A DNA stretch of 64,000 nt from Haberlea rhodopensis (GCA_907163345.1 CAJQUN010000473.1:62001-126000); one strand, 5' to 3'; counted from the first letter of the stretch, positions 24,064 through 36,235 are shown. Notes: generated from the letters alone by a model not told the origin. Numbers and translations are program-made.

Positions 24064-24275
24064 CTCGGCGATCGATCGCCCGTCCTTGGCGATCGATCGC
24101 GAGCGTCCAGTACCAGCCAGAAGCATTTGGCGATCGATCGCCACTTTTGGGCGATCGATCGGCGGGCCTGGCGATCGATCGCGCCAAAAGTGGCGATCGA
24201 TCGCCAAGAAGGAGATTTTGGCCCCTCGTCCAGTGCGATCTCGCGATCGATCGCGCCTGGGCGGCGATCGATCGC
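24064..24275 (+). repeat. Cluster of eight CGATCGATCG palindromes (A1 5' LTR)
   Basis: Eight sites, most as GGCGATCGATCGCC or GCGATCGATCGC. Identical in the 3' LTR at 30775-30986. Confidence 0.97.
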
Positions 24276-24683
24276 GAGCTGTAAAAAAAAGTGGATTTTG
24301 ATATTTTTGTGGGATTTTTGGATATTGGACTATGTTTAGCTTCTAATATCAATTTGTATGGTTGTGTAGAACCATCCCAGGTGCCCACAACATCCAGGAG
24401 ATAAAGCTCTCCAAATTCTCCACTTTTGGGAATTAAGGTACGTAAGAGACGTACGAGCATCGGACGGTAAACCATACCCTTACCTATTATGATGATGTTA
24501 AGATGATGATATGATGATGATGTCTATGATGATATTATGATGACGATGCTTATGATGATGTTACGATGATGATGCTTATGATGATGTTACGATGATGATG
24601 CTTATGACGATGTTTATGATGATGATGTTATGAGGACGTCTATAATGACGGAGTTTATGATAAGGTCATACAATGTGTATGAT

Positions 24684-24900
24684 TGGGTAAGACGCCCATG
24701 TGGTGGGATGCCACCCAAAGTACGTGAGCGGGTAAGATGCCCCGTGGTAAGATGCCACGCAATGTTTATGATATGGTAAGACGCTATATGACTGGGTAAG
24801 ATGCCCACGTGGTAAGACGCCACACGATGATTATGACGTGGTAAGATGCCACACGATAATGATGATATGGTAAGATGCCATACAATGGGGTAAGACGCCC
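24684..24900 (+). repeat. TAAGATG-loop stem-loop array (A1 5' LTR)
   Basis: About nine units with constant loop TAAGAYG and changing complementary arms. Examples: TGGG/CCCA at 24684-24698, GTGG/CCAC at 24700-24714, CGTGG/CCACG at 24743-24759, TGGG/CCCA at 24793-24807, GTGG/CCAC at 24809-24823. ATGG/CCAT occurs towards the end. Confidence 0.92.
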
Positions 24901-25331
24901 TAATGTATGAATAAGAGTCAGGGATAACAAGGAAGTCGAAGGACGACCAATAACCTTTACTTAACTAAGATGTTATGCATTATTGTATGCTTTTATATGA
25001 TGTTAAGTAAATATGTGTATGCTCACGATGTGTTATCCCTGTAGGTACACTTTTGGACCAAGGGCCTAGGGTCGGGTTGAGGAAGTGAGCTAAAGGGAGC
25101 ATGATGAACGTAGGAAGCAGGATTTTGATAGTCTCTACTCTAGGAGTAGTGTAAATCTATAGCTTTAACATTCTTTATTGGGAATGTAATTAAATAGCTT
25201 TTGAAAACTTTATTTTGGCCTGTAATCTCCTTAGCTCAAGCTACAACCGGAACCCTTAAGAGGTTATAAATGCATGTTCTGTCCCATTTATGTGTACTAA
25301 ATGATATTAAGGTGGGAAGACCCTACATTAG

Positions 25332-25343
25332 TGGTATCAGAGC
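25332..25343 (+). promoter_or_regulatory. Primer-binding site of A1
   Basis: TGGTATCAGAGC after spacer ttag. The match to initiator tRNA-Met stops at 12 bases (agcagtgg follows), unlike A2, where it extends to 18. Confidence 0.9.
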
Positions 25344-25533
25344 AGTGGTTAGATAACCCGGGAATGAGTGAAGGGTAGCCTTAGCAATAAGTTAGCTAGG
25401 TGCTTACTTTCGAACATGTTTTGTGCATAAGTTGCATATGAAGTATATGATGTTATGCTAACATGTTTTGTTTATCTAACAAAGTATTATACGAACTGCT
25501 TTTGGATCTTGTTGTTAATCCTTGTGTTGCAGT

Positions 25534-28500
25534 ATGGCAGCAAATGTGGAGGTAGGTGACGCAGTGAGCGTCAATGCAAGCGCGGGGCGTACGAATCCCC
25601 TACCCCCGCCAGCTTTTGATGATGAACCGGCCGAACAACAGTTGTTGCCAGGGGAGCTAAGCTTAACTCAGTTTCTTGCTTACCGACCCCCAACCTTTGA
25701 AGGAACCGAAACTGGGGAACGAGCTGAGGAATGGTTGGAAAGAATAGAGCAAATCTTGTGGCAGCCCCATGTGCGAAGACAGCATGGATACGGTTAGCAG
25801 AGTTCCAGTTGGCCAAGAAGGCGCTGATGTGGTGGAAGACCACTGTGGTAGAGCAAGAGGCTCAAGGTCATGAAGTTAACTGGAAAATGTTTCGAACTCG
25901 CTTTCTGAACCGTTATTTCTCGGCTGCAGCACGACAGGCTAAGGAAGATGAATTCACTAACCTCAAGCAAGGTAATATGTCAGTATCAGATTATGCTCTT
26001 CAATTTTGCTCCTTGCTCAGATATGTGCCTCACATTGCCACGAGCACACAAGCAAAGATGAGGAATTTCATGAAAGGATTGAGGCCGGAGCTATACGATA
26101 GGGTGATCACTTATGGCCCTACTTGCTTTGACGATGCACTCTCACGTGCCGAGCTGGCCGAACTAGGAGTGGGTGCATACCCTGATGTTGTACCACCGTC
26201 GGCACCCTCTCAGAAATCCACTCCGGATAATTTGAAGCCAAGGAATGATCAGTTCAAGTCAAGGGGGAACTCATCGGCATCAAGGTTCAGTGGTAAGAAG
26301 TCCGACAATAGATGGAAAGGAAACCGTAAGGGTGATGCCCCATCTGGAAGGGGGCAGTCTCAGGGAGACAGATCTGGGAAGATCCAATGCACTCTTTGTG
26401 GGCAACCACATCTGACGAAAGATTGTATAGGGTGCTATGTTTGTGGCGACAAGGGCCACTTTGCTAGACAGTGTCCCAACAGGGGAAGTCAACAGGGTTC
26501 TGCGGGGAGGCCTGCAGATAGGACAGCACAGCACAGACCCCCATTTGTGCCGCGTCAGCATGGAGGTCAGCCCATGGGGCCACCTCAAGGACAAGTCTAT
26601 GCATTGACAAGGGAGCAAGCTTCAGCGGCTCCGGAGGAGGTTATAGCGGGTACGTGTCTTTTATTTACGCACCCTGCTTTTATATTGATCGACACAGGTG
26701 CGTCACACTCTTTTGTGTCAACAAGTTTTGTGAAAAGACACCACATATGCACTTCTCCGTCGCCCACACCTCTTATAGTCTCGATCCCCGCTGGAAGAAG
26801 TATGATTACGGATCGGATCGTCTACAATGGCCTCATTTATTTTGAGGATAAAGAACTAAGGTCAGATCTGATTGTTCTGGGAATGTCAGATTTTGACTGC
26901 ATTCTGGGCATCGACGTTCTGAATAGGTATCAGGCAGTTGTGAACTGCAGGCAGAGGACAGTACGGTTCAAATCCGATATGGGAATTCCATGGACGTTCT
27001 ATGGGGATGGTTCTCGCTTAAAGATTCCATTGATATCTGCTGTCAAGATGGCACAGTTATTGGAAAAAGGCCACACAGGATATCTCATATATGCCGTTGA
27101 TGTTACGGAAAAGAAAGAAGAAGTAAAGGTTGAGGATGTGCCCGTAGTGGCGGAATTTCCCGATGTCTTTCCGGAGGAGATTCCCGGATTCCCGCCGACG
27201 AGAGAGGTCGAGTTTGGGATTGAATTATTACCGGGGACGTCTGCCATTTCTCGTGCCCCTTATAGGATGGCACCAGCGGAGCTAAGGGAATTAAAGATTC
27301 AGTTGCAAGAGCTCCTTGATAAAGGCTATATACGCCCTAGCGTATCGCCCTGGGGAGCACCAGTTTTATTTGTGAAGAAGAAAGATGGTTCGATGCGTTT
27401 GTGCATCGATTACAGACAACTGAACAAAGCTACAGTGAAGAATAAGTACCCACTTCCGAGGATCGACGATTTGTTTGATCAGTTGCAGGGTACGAGGCTC
27501 TACAGTAAGATCGATCTGAGGTCGGGGTACCATCAGATTCGAGTAAGAGAAGAGGATGTTCAGAAGACAGCCTTCAGGACTAGGTATGGGCACTATGAAT
27601 TCCTAGTCATGCCTTTTGGGGTGACAAATGCCCCGGCTGTTTTCATGAGTTTGATGAACAAGGTGTTCCAGCCATTTTTGGACCAATTCGTCATAGTTTT
27701 CATTGACGATATACTCATCTACTCTCGGACCGAAGAAGATCATGTACGGCACTTGAGGACAGTACTTCAGATCCTTAGGGATCATCAGTTGTATGCAAAG
27801 CTTAGCAAGTGCGAGTTCTGGTTGGACAGCGTGGTATTCCTAGGCCATGTCATATCTAGCCAAGGGATATCTGTGGATCCCAGGAAGATTGAAGCTGTGA
27901 TGGAGTGGGCAGCACCCACTTCTGTACCCGAGATACGGAGTTTTCTTGGCTTAGCAGGTTATTACCGACGTTTTGTCGAGGGATTTTCTAAGATCGCTAA
28001 GCCATTGACACAGCTGACTCAGAAAGGAGTCCCATTCTTTTGGTCCGAAGCTTGTGAGGAAAGCTTCCAAGAATTGAAGCGTCGTTTGACGACAGCGCCA
28101 GTATTGGTGATTCCGTCTGAGGATAAGAGGTTTGCCTTGTACACGGATGCGTCACTGCAGGGTTTGGGCTGCGTATTGATGCAAGACAGACAAGTGGTAG
28201 CCTATGCTTCGAGACAGTTGAAGCCTCATGAGACCAGGTACCCAGTCCATGATCTGGAACTGGCGGCTATCATTTTCGCCTTAAAGATTTGGCGTCATTA
28301 TCTTTATGGTACTACGTTTACCATCTTTACGGACCATAAGAGCCTAAAGTTTCTATTCACTCAGGCTGACCTGAATATGCGTCAAAGAAGATGGATGGAT
28401 TTGCTCAAGGATTATGACTGTGAAATTGAGTACCATCCTGGTAAAGCAAATTTGATAGCAGACGCCTTAAGTCGGAAGGTGAAGAGCACCGCTGAGGATG

Positions 28501-30047
28501 TTATGTGTTTATCAGCTTTGATGACTTCCTATTGCCATCTGGGCTATGACTTCGATGTAGACACGTCGCCGGTACGAGTGTCGACCTTATTGGCCGAGCC
28601 AGACGTATTTGAAGCTATCAGGAAAGCCCAGAGGTCGGATGATGAAGTGCAGAGATGGTCATCGATAGCACTTCGAGGTCAGCCAACAAAGTTTAGAGTG
28701 GCTGAAGATGATTCACTAAGACTGGGCAACCGATGGGTAGTCCCAGATACACCAGAGTTACGTAAGGGAATTTTGGAACGAGCTCATAGTAGCCGATTCA
28801 GTATCCACCCCGGAGGAAGAAAGATGTATAAGGACCTGAGCGGTCAATTCTGGTGGAGACGCATGAAGCGTGATGTGATCAGTTATGTTAAGAGATGTTT
28901 AATCTGCCAACAAGTAAAGGCAGAAAGACAGAGGCCTGGTGGCGAGCTGAAGAGCTTGGAGGTACCTAAGTGGAAGTGGGAGCATATATCTATGGATTTC
29001 ATGACCCACTTGCCAAGGTCGGCCTCTGGATTTGATGCGATCTGGGTGATCGTGGATAGGCTGACGAAGGTGGCTCATTTCATCCCTTACAGTATGACTT
29101 TCACGTATCTAAAGATGGCCCAATTGTATGTACGGGATGTAGTGAGGTTGCATGGGATTCCAGTCTCGATCGTGTCTGACAGAGACCCAAGGTTTACTTC
29201 TCATTTCTGGGAGGGTCTCCAGACAGCTTTGGGCACCGAGGTGAGACTAAGTACAGCTTATCACCCTCAGACTGATGGCCAAACGGAGCGTACTATACAG
29301 ACGCTCGAAGATATGCTGAGGGCATGTGTTTTGGAGTTTGATACTCCGTGGCAAGAATCTATACCACTGGTTGAGTTCTCATACAATAACAGCTATCAGG
29401 CGAGCATTCAAATGGCCCCTTTTGAAGCTCTTTACGGACGACGATGTAGGTCACCGCTGTATTGGGAGGACTTGACGAGTAAAGCGGTCGGAGGACCGGA
29501 TATGATTAAGGACATGGAGGAAAAGATTAAGATGATACGCTTAAAGATGAAAGCGGCCCAAGATAGGCAAGCAGCCTATGCAAATAAGCGGCGACGGCCG
29601 CTAGAATTTCAAGTGGGAGACAAGGTCTTCTTGAAAATCTCACCCTTCAGGGGTGTTGTTCGATTTGGTATGCGGGGGAAGTTATCCCCGAGGTATGTTG
29701 GACCGTATGAGGTGTTACAGCGTATCGGCACTTTGGCTTACCGATTGGCTCTACCACCGTCCTTATCTGGAATTCATGATGTCTTCCATGTTTCTATGTT
29801 GAGAAAGTATGAGCCAGATCCGTCTCATGTTTTACAGCCTACTGAAGTGCAGTTAGACTCAGATGTATCCTACGTTGAACGACCAGTCAGAATTCTGGAT
29901 CGTGAGGATCGCAGACTACGGAGCAAAGTTATACCGATGGTCAAAGTTCAGTGGGATCGTCGGGGTGTCGAGGAGGCTACATGGGAGACGGAGCGGCATA
30001 TGATGCAGCATTACCCCGAACTATTTTCTGGTATGATTTATGTTTAG
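25534..30047 (+). pseudogene. A1 gag-pol polyprotein with one frameshift
   Basis: Start ATG at 25534, just after ttgcag. The first 74 or so codons are open. Near 25756 one T is missing from the run that A2 has as ctttgtgg, which shifts the frame and leads to a stop at 25797. The second frame is open from there to TAG at 30047. It holds Gag, CCHC knuckles (the second [14 protein letters not shown]), protease [21 protein letters not shown], RNase H YTDAS, integrase with HHCC and DD35E, and a chromodomain-like tail ([16 protein letters not shown]). Because A2 is continuous, I read this as a mutation or sequencing error rather than programmed frameshifting. Confidence 0.95.
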
Positions 30048-30069
30048 TTTCTTTTGGGTAAGTGCATGC

Positions 30070-30105
30070 GATTTCGAGGACGAAATCTTGTAAGTAGGGG
30101 AGTAA
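30070..30105 (+). promoter_or_regulatory. PPT-proximal hairpin and polypurine tract of A1
   Basis: GATTTCG-agga-CGAAATC (30070-30087) is a perfect seven-pair stem. Aagtaggggag (30092-30102) follows, then the LTR. Confidence 0.85.
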
Positions 30106-32038
30106 TGTGATGCCCCGAAATTAATTAATGGTAACTTGGACATTAATTATGTTTATATGATGTATCATGTGTTGATGGATTTATGTGTTGGGTATTAAGA
30201 TGTTGATTAATTGTGTTAAATTATCAAATATGAGGAAGATGTGATTTTAAATGAAGTTTAGAGCATTGTTAAAAAATGCTTTTGAAATACCAAGTAGGGT
30301 ATTTTATACATCATGTTAAGTTTGGGGTACAATTTTTATTAAGTTATTACAACCCCTTTTAAATCCCCTACCCATCACTTTAAACCCCCCACTTTACTTT
30401 CACCTTTTAAAAATCCCCAAATCACTTCCCAATCCCAAACCCTACCCATTTTCGAAATCCACCAAAAAGGAAGAAGGAAAGTTCCACAAAAACCTTGTTT
30501 GTGTGATCTTTGCTAGGATTTGGAGCCTACAAGAGGTATGGAACCATTCCTATAAGTTTTATGATGTTTGGTGTTGAAATGGGTTAAGTTTTTGATGTTT
30601 TATGTGGGTTTGTTTGGGTATGTGTTGTTTATGGTTGGGGTATGATTTTTGAAGTGTTTTATGTTGGTTTTGGTGGGTTATGATGTTATTGAAGTTGTTA
30701 AGAAGTTTGGTTTTGGGTAGCATGTGAAAGAGCTTGAAGAATGAGCATTAATGGCGAAAATTCGATGTACAGCACTCGGCGATCGATCGCCCGTCCTTGG
30801 CGATCGATCGCGAGCGTCCAGTACCAGCCAGAAGCATTTGGCGATCGATCGCCACTTTTGGGCGATCGATCGGCGGGCCTGGCGATCGATCGCGCCAAAA
30901 GTGGCGATCGATCGCCAAGAAGGAGATTTTGGCCCCTCGTCCAGTGCGATCTCGCGATCGATCGCGCCTGGGCGGCGATCGATCGCGAGCTGTAAAAAAA
31001 AGTGGATTTTGATATTTTTGTGGGATTTTTGGATATTGGACTATGTTTAGCTTCTAATATCAATTTGTATGGTTGTGTAGAACCATCCCAGGTGCCCACA
31101 ACATCCAGGAGATAAAGCTCTCCAAATTCTCCACTTTTGGGAATTAAGGTACGTAAGAGACGTACGAGCATCGGACGGTAAACCATACCCTTACCTATTA
31201 TGATGATGTTAAGATGATGATATGATGATGATGTCTATGATGATATTATGATGACGATGCTTATGATGATGTTACGATGATGATGCTTATGATGATGTTA
31301 CGATGATGATGCTTATGACGATGTTTATGATGATGATGTTATGAGGACGTCTATAATGACGGAGTTTATGATAAGGTCATACAATGTGTATGATTGGGTA
31401 AGACGCCCATGTGGTGGGATGCCACCCAAAGTACGTGAGCGGGTAAGATGCCCCGTGGTAAGATGCCACGCAATGTTTATGATATGGTAAGACGCTATAT
31501 GACTGGGTAAGATGCCCACGTGGTAAGACGCCACACGATGATTATGACGTGGTAAGATGCCACACGATAATGATGATATGGTAAGATGCCATACAATGGG
31601 GTAAGACGCCCTAATGTATGAATAAGAGTCAGGGATAACAAGGAAGTCGAAGGACGACCAATAACCTTTACTTAACTAAGATGTTATGCATTATTGTATG
31701 CTTTTATATGATGTTAAGTAAATATGTGTATGCTCACGATGTGTTATCCCTGTAGGTACACTTTTGGACCAAGGGCCTAGGGTCGGGTTGAGGAAGTGAG
31801 CTAAAGGGAGCATGATGAACGTAGGAAGCAGGATTTTGATAGTCTCTACTCTAGGAGTAGTGTAAATCTATAGCTTTAACATTCTTTATTGGGAATGTAA
31901 TTAAATAGCTTTTGAGAACTTTATTTTGGCCTGTAATCTCCTTAGCTCAAGCTACAACCGGAACCCTTAAGAGGTTATAAATGCATGTTCTGTCCCATTT
32001 ATGTGTACTAAATGATATTAAGGTGGGAAGACCCTACA
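30106..32038 (+). mobile_element. A1 3' LTR
   Basis: Near-identical to the 5' LTR. Contains the palindrome cluster at 30775-30986, GTACGT-aagag-ACGTAC at 31149-31165 and the stem-loop array at 31395-31611. Confidence 0.97.
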
Positions 32039-32043
32039 AATAG

Positions 32044-32641
32044 TGAAATGCATGATATCGGGTATTTGTAATAAATGGGCATTGAAATGCATGGTTGGTG
32101 GTATTTACAATAAATGGGTATTGAATGCATGGTATATGGTATTGGAAATAGATGGGTATCGAAGTGCATGGTTTATGGTACTTGCAATAATTGGATAGTG
32201 AAATACATGGTATATGGTAACTGTGATAAATAGACATACATTAGAAATCATAGGGGGGCCGCTTTCGAGCGAGCAACGATTGGGTGTTGTCGCCGTTGAG
32301 CGACCATCGGTTATGACGCCGCTATTGTTGAGCGTGCGCTGGGTTTAGAATGCCGCTATTGTGGAGCGAGCAATGTTATGGGAACATGGAATCCTTGGTT
32401 AATTATGTGAATTCTATGGCCTATCTATGATGATTTTACACTTGATTATGGAACTGGCATGATAGAACTGTATTAGTTAATCTATATGGCGATTAACTGG
32501 CTTTGGGAATTTGATGAGTTTGGTTATTTTGAGAACAGGGACAATACAGGGGATCCCGGATGAGGGTGTTACCATCCAGGGAGTATCATTTAAATTATGG
32601 CATTTACATTCTGTAAATTATGAATTGCAATATTATCATTT
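32044..32641 (+). mobile_element. Element B 5' LTR, part 2
   Basis: Matches 56115-56712. It contains CCGCT-type stem-loops at 32269-32366 (CGCT-ttcg-AGCG, GTCGC-cgttga-GCGAC, CGCT-attgttg-AGCG, CGCT-attgtgg-AGCG) and gagaacagggacaat near 32530. Ends at the C insertion. Confidence 0.95.
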
Positions 32642-35013
32642 TGTAAGGACCCCAAGCCCTTAAACCTTGATTTGTGTATTAACCACTATGTGTGGTACAT
32701 GCTTTCTATAAAAAGTCAATCGGGAAGCTCTGATGATACTTAATCATTGCCTGTCAATGAAAGACTCATATGTTTGCCTTTTACCAACCCCTTGGTGCCA
32801 CTTTCATATTGTAAACTTTTATAAAAATTTGGGCAGAGTCTCCCCATAAATAGAGCTATCCCAAAAAAAGAGTACAACTCATAACAAAATTCCCGGCCAG
32901 GGAAAGCATAATACTCAACAGAAAGCAGCAATACTAGTAAATTCCCAGCCAGGGAAGACACCACACATAATACACCAATGACTCTCATATCATTCTAGCA
33001 ATTCAACCTCTAATTGCATGCAACCTTAGATGAAAGAGAGATAGGCTCATGCCTTTATATACAATCCATATACAAGTATAATCGTGCTCACATGCGAGCA
33101 TCATGAATATGTATAAATCCTCAGGTGTATATATAGGTACTCTATACGATACCGTGCTCCATCAAGCCATGGTACCACGATCCTGGGAGTACATCCAATC
33201 AACAGCTCGAGCTCATCTCCAAAGCCATCGATGTACCTGTCCACCTGTCCCAACAGAGACAGCCCCCAACGGGGTGAGCATACCAATTCCACAATTTCAT
33301 AATCATAATGACATAATACATAATTTACAAAAATGTAAATATTGTGGAATATATGTGACACTTCCTGGATGGTATCATCCTCATCCTAGCGTACCCCTGT
33401 AATGACCCTGTTCTCAAAACAGACAAATCATCAAATCTTGAATATGCAGTTAATCATCATATTGGTTAACCCTAACCAGTTTCGAATTAACAACATTTCA
33501 TAACATCTTTCTTTATCTAGCAATTATCATAATTCTAGATATCATATTGAGACTTCCTTAACTTCCGATACTAGTTAATCACTTCTCTGATTAACTACGT
33601 CTCTGTTCCTATTCATTACCAATAGGGAATAAAATACAGATATCCTAGATATCTAATCAACACCACATTTTCATTTCTTACTTCAAAGTAGCGTCATACT
33701 ACTGGTGTTCGCTCCGTAGCGACCACACCCATCATTTGCTCGCTTCATAGCGGCACCAAGCATTTCACCATGTGAATCAACATAACGTAACCAAGTCACG
33801 GTGCCATCATAGTAAAACATTTCATGTATTTTAAATCATGCATCATACTTGTAAAACATCATATAAGCTATGCTCGTACGCTAAACGTACCTTAAATCCT
33901 CGAAGTCCGAGCCAAACCTTGCTCGAGTTCCATGCCCCGAGGAACGATGTGCTAACACGATAAATAATTCACGATTATTTACGAACATGCAACCAATGCT
34001 CAAGCACACCCATAACCCTCAAAATATTGTCAACACTCGACAATAAATCATTTAAAAGACCCGGGGCAGGGTACATGCAGGGAAGGAAATAAATGAGACA
34101 ATCGAAATTTGTTCAAGAATGCCCTACAAAAATCGAACCTTAATCTCACAATTTCGAACCCAATTAAATACCATAATTAATCTAAAATGTCAATTAAGCT
34201 TTCCAAGCAAGAATCAACATCCCTTGACAAAAACCTCCAATTTTCGAATTCAACACCCATAAATTCGAACCCAAACAAGCCTTTAAATTCGAACCCTTAA
34301 AATCCTTCAAATTCGAACACAATAAAGGCATGGAAATACACGAAAAAGACGAACAAGGGGTAAGGGAGATTACCCAACGAAAATCGGAAGCAAAATCGTT
34401 CGAAATCGATGAACCCTAACTTTTGGGGATCGACGCCTTTCTTCAAAATCCGAACGAGAAACGCGACGAAACCTTCAATTGACGGAGGGGAAATGAGCGC
34501 CTGGACGAGACGAAGCCGTGGGTAGGTCGCACGCGCCGATCGGCGGCCGGATGGCGGCTGGCGGAGCGCCTGAAACGGCGGGGGTGCAGGGGGCGACGGG
34601 AATCGCATGCGGGGAGAGAGAGAGAGGAATTTGAGGCTGAAATTGATATTATGTCTAAAATTTTGGGTTTAAATGGTATTTATAGCAAAAATACCCCGAA
34701 AAATTAATAGCCCCACAAATACATCATGATTCCTTAAAAATCATCTGTTTTCAAAAACTCTCTCTCTAACTCCAAAACCCTCTACCGGTGCTCACATAGC
34801 ACCCGAGATTCCGAGACACATCAAAAACCCAACTCTTAGGTTTTACACCGTAATGTGAATACAATCTCAACCTCTGGATCCAACGATCCCAACTGCCCAA
34901 ATAAACGAGCCCAGAAGGCCCAACACCTCGATTAAATTCCAAATCGCCACGTAAAACCACTTTAGGGATTATTAACACTACGGGATTAAATCCTATAATC
35001 CCTGGTCATCACA
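32642..35013 (-). mobile_element. Element C 3' LTR (left copy)
   Basis: It lacks the GATCGATC cluster; TTCGAA-containing segments (34250-34320) occupy that place. It has GTACG-ctaaa-CGTAC (33876-33890), CCGCT-type stem-loops (33700-33760), gtgctcacatagcacc, and a TATA box at 34675-34686 on the minus strand. Confidence 0.95.
34675..34686 (-). promoter_or_regulatory. TATA box, C left LTR
   Basis: Reverse complement reads gctataaatacc. Same position at 50048-50059 in the right LTR. Confidence 0.6.
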
Positions 35014-35048
35014 ATATCCCCCACTAAAAGAATTTCGTCCTCGAAATT
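35014..35048 (-). promoter_or_regulatory. Polypurine tract and PPT-proximal hairpin of C
   Basis: Reverse complement has AATTTCG-agga-CGAAATT (35031-35048) followed by cttttagtgggggatat, directly before the LTR. Confidence 0.8.
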
Positions 35049-36235
35049 AGCACTGGTGTATCACGTAACACCCAGGCTACACAACAACATGAAGCCATAA
35101 CCTCGATTCCTGACCATATCAGAATCGTATTAATAAACGTGAGGATACTTACCTCTCATCTAACTCTGAAACAGAGCGACTTACCAAAACCAACATATTA
35201 CCAAGAGGCAAACGTACCACGATGCGGGTCATCCCAAAAGTCAGTCCCTCATGACTGCAAAGCAACCGATACTTACGACTGTAGATCGGACAGTCATCCT
35301 TCGTTCTAATACGACCAGTAAGAACGCATCCTGAATGACACCTCAACCGTGAAAACGTTGACCTCGTGTCAAACTCTGGAGTGGAATAGACTTCCAAATC
35401 CATCATAATGTCAAAGAGCGTCAGCGCAACTCAACGCTAACAATCCAAAAGCAGTTAGTCAAATGAAACTGCGAGGATCCGAATCGCTCCCGATTCCATC
35501 GTAGATATCATTCAATGACATCTCTTATCATGACTCACGATGTCTAACATACATCGTTACGAGGGAAACACTAGTATTCCACGGTGTACACACACCAAAC
35601 CTGGTTTCCACTTTCAAACCTCCTCTGTCGAAGGAGCAGTCGCATCATTGCAACTCAAATTGGGCAACTCACGGCCACAGATTCACACAAAAGATATCTC
35701 ATAAGATGTCCACCTCTGGATATCCCAAGAACCACATCCTGGTCATAAACAAACAATCGAGACTCCTCAGAGTTTCAAACTTGAAAGGACATGCAATAAA
35801 CCCGTTGCATCCCAAATACATGGATTCCCAGATCGAATCAACGACGACTTGATGACTCTCTTGTTGGTACTCCAACATCATGAGCTGTCACAGACAAGTC
35901 TCACCAAGACTAAACATAACGTATACACGTTCAGTGAGGCATGCACAACCTCAACCTCGATGACATGGTGACCACTAGAGTCCACCACAATTCACATCGT
36001 ATCACCTTACGATTTGCCACTTGGTTCCTACGAGCAGTATAACGGCTCTAACAAGCCCCTCTTGGTGCTGCATACACACGGCAGACAAACTAGTCGCTGC
36101 CTCTCTAGGTTCACCTCAAACCTACCAATAAGATGGACGTTTCCGCACGGCATAACATACTGTGGGAAGAAAATCAATAGAGTAGTGGGTCTTTACCCAA
36201 CATTCCTCTAGTGCCTATACACCCTGGACACTCCA
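35049..36235 (-). other. Element C 3' internal segment, non-coding
   Basis: Read in reverse it resembles the end of the B internal region (about 53838-54660) and the H segment from 62447. The short frames show no protein motif. Confidence 0.7.

Larger units (their letters stand above)
23389..25327 (+). mobile_element. A1 5' LTR
   Basis: Contains the palindrome cluster (24064-24275), GTACGT-aagag-ACGTAC (24438-24454), a GATGATG microsatellite (24485-24640), a TAAGATG stem-loop array and tgttatccctgtaggtac (about 25031). A TATA-like ttttatac near 23591 may mark the promoter. Confidence 0.97.
23389..32038 (+). mobile_element. Chromovirus A1 (Ty3/gypsy, Tekay/Del-like), target duplication AATAG
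   Basis: TGTGATGCCCCG...GACCCTACA, flanked by AATAG at 23384-23388 and 32039-32043. LTRs 23389-25327 (1939 bp) and 30106-32038 (1933 bp) differ by a 5-bp and a 1-bp indel and a few substitutions, so it is young. Internal region 25328-30105. The empty site is preserved at 56110-56114 in the B 3' LTR. Confidence 0.97.

Noticed and set aside
24030..24475. Overlapping ORFs on both strands rich in AIDR, DRSP and RSIA peptides (also near 2579-3017, 13147-13429, 30698-31186, 39487-39931, 46293-46737)
   Set aside because: They are translations of the CGATCGATCG palindromes, which read as Ile-Asp-Arg, Asp-Arg-Ser or Arg-Ser-Ile in all frames. They lie in LTRs and have no known domain.
25534..30047. 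Programmed frameshift between Gag and Pol in A1
   Set aside because: The break lies early in Gag, not between Gag and Pol, and the close relative A2 is continuous.
33101..34978. Apparent segmental duplication with 48474-50351, including several matching ORFs
   Set aside because: These are the two LTRs of element C, not a duplicated gene region.
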